Assembly (NCBI RefSeq): GCF_025133575.1
Contig: NZ_CP104011.1
Location: forward strand, 1,426,001 to 1,490,000
Direction: 5' to 3'
DNA: 64,000 nt
Source: Pseudomonas sp. GCEP-101
GTDB taxonomy: Bacteria > Pseudomonadota > Gammaproteobacteria > Pseudomonadales > Pseudomonadaceae
A program made the translations under genes and the position numbers. The notes below the pieces were generated by a model. The model was not told the origin of the DNA, ran no database searches, and was given only the letters and a program-made list of their open reading frames with translations. This document shows positions 29,633 through 39,148 of this stretch, piece by piece; the first letter of the stretch is position 1, and each line of letters begins with the position of its first letter.

Positions 29633-30379
29633 ATGTGCCTGATCGTCTTCGCCTGGCGCCCCGGCCACGCCAGGCCCCTGATCGTCGCGGCCAACCGCGA
29701 TGAGTTCTACGCCCGCCCCGCCCTGCCGCTGGCGGCCTGGGAGGATTCTCCCGGCGTCTATGCCGGGCGCGACCTGGAAGCGGGCGGGACCTGGCTGGGG
29801 GTGGCGCCGGACGGCCGCTTCGCCGCCCTGACCAACGTTCGCGACCCCGGCCAGCCGCTGGGCCCGCGCTCGCGAGGCGAACTGGTGGCGGCGTTCCTGC
29901 AGGGTCGCCAATCGCCGCTGGAGTACCTGCAGCAGGTGGCCCGCCGTGCGTCGGACTACAGCGGCTTCAACCTGCTGGTGGGCGATGGGGCACAGCTCTG
30001 CTACCTCAATCCCCGCGTCGGCCCGCCGGTGGCGGTGGCGCCGGGCGTGCACGGGCTGTCGAACGCCGCACTGGACACGCCCTGGCCGAAGCTGCTGAGC
30101 GCCCGCGACGGACTGGAGGCGGTCCTGGGCGCACCCGACACCGGCGCCCTGGTCGCCCTGCTGCGCGACAACCGCCAGCCCTCCGATGCGGAACTGCCGG
30201 ACACCGGCGTGGGCCTGGCCACCGAGCGCCTGCTGTCGAGCGTGTTCATCGCCAGCCCCACCTACGGCACCCGCGCCAGCACCGCGCTGATCGTCCACGC
30301 GGACGGCCGCCGCGAGCTGCTGGAACACAGTTTCGGCCCCAGCGGCGCGCGCCTGGGCGAGGTGGCGCTGAGCGTCTAG
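29633..30379 (+). CDS. NRDE-family (TANGO2-like) protein
   Basis: A 248-residue protein with Cys2 directly after the start and the family motif AANRDEFYARP at about residues 22-32, followed by GTWLGVAPDGRFAALTN. These proteins have an Ntn-hydrolase-like fold in which Cys2 could be a nucleophile. The eukaryotic homologue TANGO2 has been linked to lipid and heme handling; the bacterial function is unknown. Its stop overlaps the opposite cyclase gene by four bases, tail to tail. Confidence 0.9.
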   Translation: MCLIVFAWRPGHARPLIVAANRDEFYARPALPLAAWEDSPGVYAGRDLEAGGTWLGVAPDGRFAALTNVRDPGQPLGPRSRGELVAAFLQGRQSPLEYLQQVARRASDYSGFNLLVGDGAQLCYLNPRVGPPVAVAPGVHGLSNAALDTPWPKLLSARDGLEAVLGAPDTGALVALLRDNRQPSDAELPDTGVGLATERLLSSVFIASPTYGTRASTALIVHADGRRELLEHSFGPSGARLGEVALSV

Positions 30380-31401
30380 CAGACGACGATACAGTCGCGC
30401 TGGCGTTTGGCGCGGTAGAGCCCGTCGTCCAGCCGGCGCAGCATCGCCATCAGGTCCTCGCCGGGCTGCATCTCGGTGACCGAGAAACTGGCGGTGAGCT
30501 GGGTCGGCAGCGAGATGTCCGCCCGGCGCAGGCTCAGGCGCAGCCGTTCGGCCAGCTCCCGCGCCGCCTCGCCGGTGGTTTCCGGCAACAGCACGATGAA
30601 CTCCTCGCCACCCCAGCGCGCAAAGCAGTCCTCCTCGCGCAGGCGCCGCCGCACCACTTCGGCCACCGCCACCAGCACGCGGTCGCCGGCCTGGTGGCCG
30701 AGGCTGTCGTTGATGCGCTTGAAGTGGTCGAGGTCGAACATCAGCAGCGCACAGCCGTGCTCGTGGCGTTGCAGGCGCTGCCACTCGGCGTGCATCTGCT
30801 GCTCGAAGCGCCGCCGGTTGGCGATCTGCGTCAGCGGGTCGATCTCGGCGAGGCGCTGGGCGACGGCAGCCTGCTCGGCCAGCGCCTGGTTGGCCTGGCG
30901 CAGCGCCTCGGTGCGCTGCAGCACCAGGTACTCCAGGCTCAGGTTGAGCTGGTGCAACTCGTGGTTCTTTTCCTGCAGCGCCAGCTCCGCCAGCTTGCGC
31001 TCATGGATGTTGCAGTGCGCGCCGACCATCCGCGTGGGCTTGCCGTTCTCGTCGAACTCGAAGAAGCGCCCGTGATCGCTGACCCACAGGTAATTGCCGT
31101 CCCGGCAGCGGCAGCGATACTCCTCGCGGTAGACACCGCTGCGTCCCTCCACGTAGGCGTCGAAGGCGTACATCACGCGCTCGAAATCCTCAGGATGGAT
31201 GATCTCGTGCCAGGTGGCGACGTTTTGCGGAAGGCTGCCCGGGTCATAGCCGAGCATGGCGTACCAACTGGGGCTGCGGGTGACGTGGTTGGTGCGGATG
31301 TCCCAATCCCAGATGCCGTCGCTGACAATGCTCAGGGCATAACGCAGGGTGCGGGCGCTGTCGTCGGATTCCGTGCTGGGGCGTTGGTCGAGCTCTTCCA
31401 T
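30376..31401 (-). CDS. PAS-GGDEF diguanylate cyclase
   Basis: About 341 residues with no membrane helices. A PAS domain with PAC motif fills residues about 20-145 (YALSIVSDGIWDWDIRTNH, then YRCRCRDGNYLWV); a short coiled coil (ELALQEKNHELHQLNLSLEY) leads to a GGDEF domain. The active site reads RWGGEEF, an active variant, and the inhibitory RxxD site (REED, five residues before GGEEF) is intact. It should therefore make c-di-GMP with product inhibition in response to a cytosolic PAS signal. An in-frame TTG at 31422 is an alternative start. It lies 86 bases downstream of ptsP on the same strand. Confidence 0.93.
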   Translation of the reverse strand: MEELDQRPSTESDDSARTLRYALSIVSDGIWDWDIRTNHVTRSPSWYAMLGYDPGSLPQNVATWHEIIHPEDFERVMYAFDAYVEGRSGVYREEYRCRCRDGNYLWVSDHGRFFEFDENGKPTRMVGAHCNIHERKLAELALQEKNHELHQLNLSLEYLVLQRTEALRQANQALAEQAAVAQRLAEIDPLTQIANRRRFEQQMHAEWQRLQRHEHGCALLMFDLDHFKRINDSLGHQAGDRVLVAVAEVVRRRLREEDCFARWGGEEFIVLLPETTGEAARELAERLRLSLRRADISLPTQLTASFSVTEMQPGEDLMAMLRRLDDGLYRAKRQRDCIVVC

Positions 31402-31487
31402 AAGCTGCGTCCCGGCCGGCAAGCCGGCCCTGTTTCATCATCTGCCCTGCGGTGATGCACGAATCCGCCAGGGGGTCGTTCGCCCGA

Positions 31488-33767
31488 TCAGGCCTGGATG
31501 GTCGCCGCCGGGTTGATCACCCGGCCCAGACCCAGGTTGCGCAAGGCCAGGTGCAGCGAACTATGGATAACCTGCGGGTTGTCGAAGGTCATCAGCTGGC
31601 TGAGCAGTTCGCGGGCCTTGGACAGGGTCATCTGGCGCAGCAGCCACTTCACCTTGGGCAGGTTGGTGGCGTTCATCGACAGGGAATCGAAGCCCATGGC
31701 CATCAGCAGCACGGCGGCCGCCGGGTCGCCGGCCATCTCGCCGCAGATGCTCACCGGCTTGCCTTCGGCGTGGGAGTCGTCGACCACCTTCTTCAGCGCC
31801 TGCAGCACGGCCGGGTGCAGGTAGTCGTAGAGATCGGCGACGCGCGGGTTGTTGCGGTCCACCGCCAGCAGGTACTGGGTCAGGTCGTTGGAGCCGACCG
31901 AGAGGAAGTCCACCTGGCGCGCCAGCTCGCGGGTCTGGTACACGGCCGCGGGGATCTCCACCATCATGCCGATCGGCGGCATGGGGATGTCGACGCCCTC
32001 GTCGCGCACTTCGCCCCAGGCGCGGTGGATCAGGTGCAGCGCCTCTTCCAGCTCGTGGGTCCCGGAGATCATCGGCAGCAGGATGCGCAGGTTGTCCAGG
32101 CCTTCACTGGCCTTGAGCATGGCGCGGGTCTGCACCAGGAAGATTTCCGGGTGGTCGAGGGTGACGCGGATGCCGCGCCAACCGAGGAAGGGGTTGTCTT
32201 CCTTGATCGGGAAGTAGGACAGCGCCTTGTCGCCGCCGATGTCCAGGGTACGCATGGTCACCGGCAGCGGGTGGAAGGCGGAGAGCTGCTCGCGGTAGAT
32301 GGCGAGCTGTTCCTTTTCGCTGGGGAAGCGGTCGTTGATCATGAACGGCACTTCCGTACGGTACAGGCCGACCCCTTCGGCGCCGCGCTCCTGGGCGCGC
32401 GCCACGTCCGCCAGCAGCCCGGTGTTGACCCACAGCGGCATGCGGTGGCCGTCCAGCGTCTCGCAGGGCAGCTCGCGCAGCGCGGCCAGGCCCTTGCTCA
32501 GTTCCTTCTCTTCGGCGACCACTTCGCCGTACTGCTTGACCAGCTGCGGCGACGGGTTGGTGTAGATCTCGCCGTGGTAGCCATCGACGATCAGGTCGAT
32601 GCCGTCCACCTTGGAATACGGCAGGTCGACCGCGCCCATGACGGTCGGGATGCCCATGGCGCGGGCGAGGATGGCGACGTGGGAGTTGCCCGAGCCCAGC
32701 ACCGAGATCAGGCCCACCAGCTTGCCTTCGGGGACTTCGCCGAGCATGGCCGGCGACAGCTCCTCGCTGACGATGATGGTCTGGTCGGGGTAGGTCAGCG
32801 ACTGCTTACGCTCTTCCTGCAGGTACGCCAGGATGCGCCGGCCGATGTCCTTGACGTCCGATGCGCGCTCGCGCAGGTAGGCGTCGTCCATCAGCTCGAA
32901 GCGCTGCACGTGCTCCATGACCACCTGGCGCAGCGCGCCCTGGGCCCATTGGCCGGTGCGGATGATGCGTTTGACTTCCAGGCCGATGGAGGCGTCGTCG
33001 AGCATCATCAGGTAGACGTCGAACAGCGCCCGCTCTTCCTTGCGCAGCTGGGTGGCCAGCTTGCTGGAGAGGTTGCGCATGTCCTCGCGGACCGATTCCA
33101 GCGCCTGCTTGAAGCGCTCGACCTCGGCCTCGACGTCGTCGATGGGTTTGTCCGGGACCACTTCCAGGTCGGCCGGCGGCAGCACCACCACGGCCTTGCC
33201 CACGGCCACGCCGGGGGCGCCGGGCACGCCGACGAACTTGGCCTCGCTGATGCCCTTGCCGAGCTTGCCCAGGCCGCGGATCGAGCCGGTGGCTTCCGCA
33301 TGGGCTATCACGCCGGCGAGCTGCGCGCTCATGGTGACGAGGAAGGCTTCCTCGCCTTCGTCGAACTGGCGCTTTTCCTTCTGCTGCACCACCAGGACGC
33401 CCATCACCCGACGGTGGTGGATGATCGGCGCGCCGAGGAAGGAGGCGTAGCGCTCCTCGCCGGTCTCGGCGAAGTAGCGGTAACGGGGGTGTTCGGAGGC
33501 GTTCTCGAGGTTCAGCGGCTCCTCGCGGGTGCCGACCAGGCCAACCAGGCCCTCGTTGGGCGCCATGCTGACCTTGCCGATGGAGCGCTTGTTCAGGCCT
33601 TCGGTGGCCATCAGCACGAAGCGGTTGCTCTCCGGGTCCAGCAGGTAGACCGAGCACACCTGGGTGCCCATCGCCTCCTTCACGCGCTGCACGATGATGC
33701 CCAGCGCCGCCTTGAGGTCCTTGGCGGAGTTCACTTCCTGGACGATCTTACGCAGCGTGTTGAGCAT
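31488..33767 (-). CDS. ptsP: PTS-Ntr enzyme I (phosphoenolpyruvate-protein phosphotransferase)
   Basis: A 759-residue protein: N-terminal GAF domain (about 1-150, sensing glutamine/2-oxoglutarate in related systems), then the PTS enzyme I core with the phospho-histidine segment NSHVAILARAMGIPT and the PEP-binding barrel (MISGTHELEEAL, VGSNDLTQYLLAVDRNN). It starts the nitrogen phosphotransfer chain PEP - EINtr - NPr - EIIANtr. The start MLNTLRKIVQEVN is standard. It follows rppH by 31 bases on the same strand, the conserved rppH-ptsP order of gamma-proteobacteria. Confidence 0.96.
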   Translation of the reverse strand: MLNTLRKIVQEVNSAKDLKAALGIIVQRVKEAMGTQVCSVYLLDPESNRFVLMATEGLNKRSIGKVSMAPNEGLVGLVGTREEPLNLENASEHPRYRYFAETGEERYASFLGAPIIHHRRVMGVLVVQQKEKRQFDEGEEAFLVTMSAQLAGVIAHAEATGSIRGLGKLGKGISEAKFVGVPGAPGVAVGKAVVVLPPADLEVVPDKPIDDVEAEVERFKQALESVREDMRNLSSKLATQLRKEERALFDVYLMMLDDASIGLEVKRIIRTGQWAQGALRQVVMEHVQRFELMDDAYLRERASDVKDIGRRILAYLQEERKQSLTYPDQTIIVSEELSPAMLGEVPEGKLVGLISVLGSGNSHVAILARAMGIPTVMGAVDLPYSKVDGIDLIVDGYHGEIYTNPSPQLVKQYGEVVAEEKELSKGLAALRELPCETLDGHRMPLWVNTGLLADVARAQERGAEGVGLYRTEVPFMINDRFPSEKEQLAIYREQLSAFHPLPVTMRTLDIGGDKALSYFPIKEDNPFLGWRGIRVTLDHPEIFLVQTRAMLKASEGLDNLRILLPMISGTHELEEALHLIHRAWGEVRDEGVDIPMPPIGMMVEIPAAVYQTRELARQVDFLSVGSNDLTQYLLAVDRNNPRVADLYDYLHPAVLQALKKVVDDSHAEGKPVSICGEMAGDPAAAVLLMAMGFDSLSMNATNLPKVKWLLRQMTLSKARELLSQLMTFDNPQVIHSSLHLALRNLGLGRVINPAATIQA

Positions 33768-33798
33768 GGCGTGGGGGTCTAACTCCTTGAACTTCGTG

Positions 33799-34278
33799 CT
33801 AGTCGCGCGCCAGCAGGCGCGGTGCCAATTCCTTCAGGGCCCGGCGGTAGACCTCGCGCTTGAAGGTCACGACCTGGCCCAGGGGGTACCAGTAGCTCAC
33901 CCATTTCCAGCCGTCGAATTCGGGTTTGCCGGTGACATCCATGCGCACCCGGCTTTCCTCGCCGGTCAGGCGCAGCAGGAACCACTTCTGTTTCTGCCCG
34001 ATGCACAGCGGCTGGCTGTTGGTGCGCACCAGACGTTGCGGCAGGCGATAACGCAGCCAGCCCCGGGTACAGGCCAGGATCTTGACGTCCTGCTCTTCCA
34101 GGCCGACTTCTTCGTTCAGTTCGCGGTACAGCGCTTCCTCAGGGGTTTCGCGGGCGTTGATGCCGCCCTGGGGAAATTGCCAGGCTTCCTGGTTGATGCG
34201 CCGTGCCCACAGAACCTGTCCGACATCGTTGCAAAGGATGATGCCGACATTGGGGCGAAAACCATCGGGATCGATCAC
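33799..34278 (-). CDS. rppH: RNA pyrophosphohydrolase (Nudix)
   Basis: A 159-residue Nudix hydrolase that removes pyrophosphate from the 5' end of mRNA and so starts RNase E-dependent decay. The Nudix box [20 protein letters not shown] continuing VGL is complete. The start is GTG at 34278 ([17 protein letters not shown]), with GAGGA upstream. The open frame continues to 34725, but the added residues do not resemble RppH. It is directly upstream of ptsP and diverges from the HAD gene. Confidence 0.95.
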   Translation of the reverse strand: MIDPDGFRPNVGIILCNDVGQVLWARRINQEAWQFPQGGINARETPEEALYRELNEEVGLEEQDVKILACTRGWLRYRLPQRLVRTNSQPLCIGQKQKWFLLRLTGEESRVRMDVTGKPEFDGWKWVSYWYPLGQVVTFKREVYRRALKELAPRLLARD

Positions 34279-34425
34279 GGCGGTACATCCTCGAAATCGC
34301 GTGTGCCCGCATTGTTCCACAAAGCTTGTGACAGCGGCAACGCGGGCTGCGGCGTCCTGTGCTGGGTGGGCAAAAGCCGTTACTCTAGGCGACTTTTCCG
34401 TATTGGCAACTGGCGGTAATTCATC

Positions 34426-35082
34426 GTGCGACTGGCTCTCTTCGATCTCGACAACACCCTCCTGGCCGGCGACAGCGACCACAGCTGGGGCGAATGGCTG
34501 TGCCAACGCGGCCTGGTCGATGCCGGCGAGTACCAGGCGCGCAACGATGCCTTCTATGCCGACTACCTGGCCGGCACCCTCGACGTGTTCGCCTACCAGG
34601 CCTTCACCCAGGCGATCCTGGGTCGCAACAGCCTGGAACAGCTGGCCACCTGGCACCGCCAGTTCATGACCGACGTGATCGAGCCGATCGTGCTGGCCAA
34701 GGGCGAAGCCCTGCTGGCCGAGCACCGCGCCGCCGGCGACAAGCTGGTGATCATCACCGCCACCAACCGCTTCGTCACCGGCCCGATCGCCGAGCGCCTG
34801 GGCGTGGAGACGCTGATCGCCACCGAATGCGAGATGGACAACGGCCTGTACACCGGCCGCACCTTCGACGTGCCCTGCTTCCAGGGCGGCAAGGTGACCC
34901 GCCTCAACCGCTGGCTCGAGGAGACCGGCCTTGCGCTGGACGACGCCTACTTCTACAGCGACTCGCGCAACGACCTGCCGCTGCTGGAGCTGGTGGCCAA
35001 CCCGGTGGCGGTGGACCCCGACGACACCCTGCGCGCCGTCGCCCTTGAGCGCGGCTGGCCGGTGATCAGCCTGCGCGACTGA
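34426..35082 (+). CDS. HAD-superfamily (SerB-like, IB subfamily) phosphatase
   Basis: A 218-residue phosphatase. Motif I is [20 protein letters not shown] with the nucleophilic aspartate and its partner, motif II TATNRF (threonine/asparagine), motif III the lysine in FQGGKVTRL, and motif [14 protein letters not shown]. The IB group includes phosphoserine and histidinol phosphatases; the actual substrate is unknown. It starts at GTG 34426. The neighbouring rppH and ptsP order is conserved in pseudomonads. Confidence 0.9.
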   Translation: MRLALFDLDNTLLAGDSDHSWGEWLCQRGLVDAGEYQARNDAFYADYLAGTLDVFAYQAFTQAILGRNSLEQLATWHRQFMTDVIEPIVLAKGEALLAEHRAAGDKLVIITATNRFVTGPIAERLGVETLIATECEMDNGLYTGRTFDVPCFQGGKVTRLNRWLEETGLALDDAYFYSDSRNDLPLLELVANPVAVDPDDTLRAVALERGWPVISLRD

Positions 35083-35089
35083 GCGCCCG

Positions 35090-35575
35090 TCAAGCTCCGC
35101 CCAGGGCGCCGAAGCCCTTGTTGACCATCAGGTAGAAGATCGCCAGGAAGGCCAGGAACGCCGGCCAGCCCAGGGCGAACCACCAGCGCATATAGAGAAA
35201 GGCCCTAGGCGGCAATGCCGCCCCCTGCTGGTGCGCCGCCTCGGCCATGTCGCGCACGCGGATCTGCAGCCACACCACGGGCAGCCAGCAGGCGCCGGCG
35301 AAGACAAACAGCGCCAGGCTCCACAGCAGCCAGCCCGAGTCCAGCGGCCAGCCGGCCATATGCGCCATGGCGATGCCGCTCAGCGGCTGGACCACCGCCG
35401 TGGTGGCGATGAAGAGCCAGTCGGCAGTCACCAGGTGGCGGAAGGTGATGCGGATGGCGTCCAGGTTACCGCTGCGCCAGGCGCGCCAGCTGTAGTAGGC
35501 CGAGCCCAGCCCGGTGCCGAACAGCAGCGTGGACGAGAGAATGTGCAGGGTCTTGAGCAGCAGGTAGAGATTCAC
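35090..35575 (-). CDS. DUF2269-family inner-membrane protein (paralogue 1)
   Basis: A 161-residue protein with four predicted membrane helices and the DUF2269 start [20 protein letters not shown]. Conserved histidine (LHIL) and GTGLGSAYY lie in the first helix. Function unknown. The gene directly upstream (start 36053) encodes a second protein of the same family and the two lie 10 bases apart on the same strand, so they form a tandem unit. It is convergent with the HAD phosphatase gene. Confidence 0.85.
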   Translation of the reverse strand: MNLYLLLKTLHILSSTLLFGTGLGSAYYSWRAWRSGNLDAIRITFRHLVTADWLFIATTAVVQPLSGIAMAHMAGWPLDSGWLLWSLALFVFAGACWLPVVWLQIRVRDMAEAAHQQGAALPPRAFLYMRWWFALGWPAFLAFLAIFYLMVNKGFGALGGA

Positions 35576-35585
35576 GCGGCGGGCA

Positions 35586-36053
35586 TCACACCGGCTTGCC
35601 GATCATCAGCACCAGGATGGCGATCACGCACAGCAACGCGAGCACGAAGAAGGCCAGGCCGAACTTCCACTGCCGCGCCGCGCCGGCGGAGATCGGTTCG
35701 CCGCTGCTCTGCGCCACCAGCGCGAGGTCGCGGATACGCCACAGGCGCGTGGTGAACAGCAGCCAGAAGATCGTCGCGACGATCAGCAGGCAGGCGCTGC
35801 CCAGCAGCCAGGTCTGGCCCAGCGGCCAGCCGACGGTCTGCACCATGCGGTAGCCGGTGACCGGCAGGCTGACGACGCTGCCCGCCACCAGCACCCAGCC
35901 GATCAGGCCGATGCGCTGCAACGCCTTGGCGATCACCCCGGCGTCGCCTCCGCGCCAACTGCGCCAGCCGTACCAGGCCAGGCCGATGATGGCCAGGAAC
36001 GGCAGCACGGCGGCGATGCCGTGGAGAATGCGCAAGGTCTGCAGGCTTTCCAT
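35586..36053 (-). CDS. DUF2269-family inner-membrane protein (paralogue 2)
   Basis: 155 residues, start MESLQTLRILHGIAAVLPFLA, with the same four-helix layout and histidine in the first helix as its downstream neighbour; the two share a hydrophobic pattern, WYGWRSWRGGDAG against [13 protein letters not shown], and a TADWLF/LIGWVL second helix. AGGGA precedes the ATG. The open frame extends far upstream to 36905 only because it runs in a shadow frame of ilvA; the family start is clear. The pair may form a heterodimeric membrane complex (inference). Confidence 0.85.
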   Translation of the reverse strand: MESLQTLRILHGIAAVLPFLAIIGLAWYGWRSWRGGDAGVIAKALQRIGLIGWVLVAGSVVSLPVTGYRMVQTVGWPLGQTWLLGSACLLIVATIFWLLFTTRLWRIRDLALVAQSSGEPISAGAARQWKFGLAFFVLALLCVIAILVLMIGKPV

Positions 36054-36121
36054 TTCAATTCCCTGTGAAGAAGGCGGCGTTCCGACAAGCCTAGCAGCAG
36101 TCGCGCCGCCCCTGCCTGGCC

Positions 36122-37636
<1,515 letters not shown>

Positions 37637-37772
37637 CGGAAGGGCTATATCGGCGGCTTTTCGAGGAACCGCGAGTCTACTCCAGCCGGCGCGGCGCGGG
37701 CCACCGAACAATCCGCGCGCAGATGACCGTAACAGTTGCCCGGCGGCGCAACACCGGCGCGCCTTCGGCCGC

Positions 37773-37778
37773 TATAAT
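37773..37778 (+). promoter_or_regulatory. predicted -10 element of rpiA
   Basis: A perfect TATAAT hexamer, 61 bases before the rpiA start and in the ilvA-rpiA divergent gap. A matching -35 hexamer was not found at the normal spacing. Confidence 0.45.
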
Positions 37779-37838
37779 CCGCCCTCTCGACCATTCCCCG
37801 GCGCTTTCGCGCCCAGCCAGGTAAGAAGACTCTTCGCC

Positions 37839-38510
37839 ATGAATCAGGATCAGCTCAAGCAGGCTGTGGCCCAGGCCGCCGTCGACCACATCCTTCCGCA
37901 CCTCGACAGCAAGAGCATCGTCGGCGTGGGCACCGGCAGCACCGCCAACTTCTTCATCGACCTGCTGGCCAAGCACAAGGCCGAGTTCGACGGCGCGGTG
38001 GCCAGCTCCGAAGCCACCGCCCAGCGCCTGAAGGGCCACGGCATCCCGGTCTACGACCTGAACACCGTCAGCGAACTGGAGTTCTACGTGGACGGCACCG
38101 ACGAGACCAACGAGCGCCTGGAGCTGATCAAGGGCGGCGGCGCCGCGCTGACCCGCGAGAAGATCGTCGCCGCGGTGGCCAAGCAGTTCATCTGCATCGC
38201 CGACGCCAGCAAGCTGGTGCCGATCCTGGGCGGCTTCCCGCTGCCGGTGGAAGTCATCCCCATGGCCCGCAGCCACGTGGCGCGCCAGCTGGTGAAACTG
38301 GGCGGCGACCCGGTGTACCGCGAGGGCGTGCTGACCGACAACGGCAACATCATCCTCGACGTGCACAACCTGCGCATCGACAGCCCGGTGCAGCTCGAAG
38401 AAGCGATCAACAACATCGTCGGCGTGGTCACCAACGGTCTGTTCGCCGCGCGCCCGGCCGACCTGTTGCTGCTGGGCACCGCCGAGGGCGTGAAGACCCT
38501 CAAGGCCTGA
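37839..38510 (+). CDS. rpiA: ribose-5-phosphate isomerase A
   Basis: A 223-residue enzyme converting ribose 5-phosphate and ribulose 5-phosphate in the pentose phosphate pathway. Family signatures are [15 protein letters not shown] (27-41), VDGTDETN with the catalytic aspartate region, and [12 protein letters not shown]. Full length. It diverges from ilvA, an arrangement conserved in gamma-proteobacteria, and a strong hairpin follows its stop. Confidence 0.97.
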   Translation: MNQDQLKQAVAQAAVDHILPHLDSKSIVGVGTGSTANFFIDLLAKHKAEFDGAVASSEATAQRLKGHGIPVYDLNTVSELEFYVDGTDETNERLELIKGGGAALTREKIVAAVAKQFICIADASKLVPILGGFPLPVEVIPMARSHVARQLVKLGGDPVYREGVLTDNGNIILDVHNLRIDSPVQLEEAINNIVGVVTNGLFAARPADLLLLGTAEGVKTLKA

Positions 38511-38517
38511 CCCGCCT

Positions 38518-38543
38518 GGCGCCATCCGCCGGATGGCGCCTTC
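38518..38543 (+). terminator. hairpin downstream of rpiA, possible terminator
   Basis: GGCGCCATCC-GCC-GGATGGCGCC is a perfect 10-pair stem starting 8 bases after the rpiA stop, followed by TTCC rather than a full T-run. Confidence 0.55.
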
Positions 38544-38602
38544 CAGAGCGCCTGCTGCCGTCTACGCTGGGATAACCCCATCCTCCTCCAGGGAGACGCA
38601 GC

Positions 38603-38935
38603 ATGGCCGCCAAGTACCACCTGAAGAAGGCCAGCGATGGCCAGTTCCTCTTCAACCTGCACGCCAGCAACGGCGAGATCGTCCTCACCAGCGAGCTGTA
38701 CAGGGCCAAGCCCTCGGCCATCGGCGGCATCGAGTCGGTGCGCAGCAACTCCCAGCGCGAAGGCGCCTTCGAACTCAAGGTCGCCAGCAACGGCAAGCAC
38801 TACTTCGTGCTCAAGGCCAGCAACGGCCAGGTCGTCGGGCAGAGCCAGATGTACGCCAGCAAGGCCACCGCCGATGCCGGCGTGGCGGCGGTCAAACGCT
38901 ACGCGGCGGAGGCGCCGATCAGCGACGACACCTGA
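38603..38935 (+). CDS. YegP-family DUF1508 protein
   Basis: A 110-residue protein made of two DUF1508 repeats: DGQFLFNLHASNGEIVLTSE and NGKHYFVLKASNGQVVGQSQ, each ending in an S-x-x-Y segment and a helix. GGGAGACG precedes the ATG. The family is a small beta-beta-alpha fold that is widely conserved and of unknown function, often tolerated as a cytosolic stress-related protein. It stands alone between rpiA and the autotransporter. Confidence 0.88.
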   Translation: MAAKYHLKKASDGQFLFNLHASNGEIVLTSELYRAKPSAIGGIESVRSNSQREGAFELKVASNGKHYFVLKASNGQVVGQSQMYASKATADAGVAAVKRYAAEAPISDDT

Positions 38936-39148
38936 TCGCGCACCGATTCGGTGAAGCCCGCCCCGCGCACGCCCTCCACGGCCGGCCAGCTCGCCGGCCG
39001 TGTATCACCCTTGTTACAGTGGCGCGACAAGCTCGGTCACTGAAGCGTCAAATTCCGCCCATCTCCGGCGAACCGGTCCACATCCTGCTTTCCTCCGGCG
39101 CACGCATCGAAGACCGATGCGATTCCAATCGACACAGAGGAAAGTGCC

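Noticed and set aside
31452..33782. 776-codon open frame antisense to ptsP
   Set aside because: Complementary shadow of a canonical enzyme I gene, without any recognisable motif.
34279..34725. Longer form of rppH reaching 34725
   Set aside because: The added part overlaps the HAD phosphatase gene on the other strand and does not resemble RppH; GTG 34278 has a good ribosome binding site and gives the normal 159-residue length.
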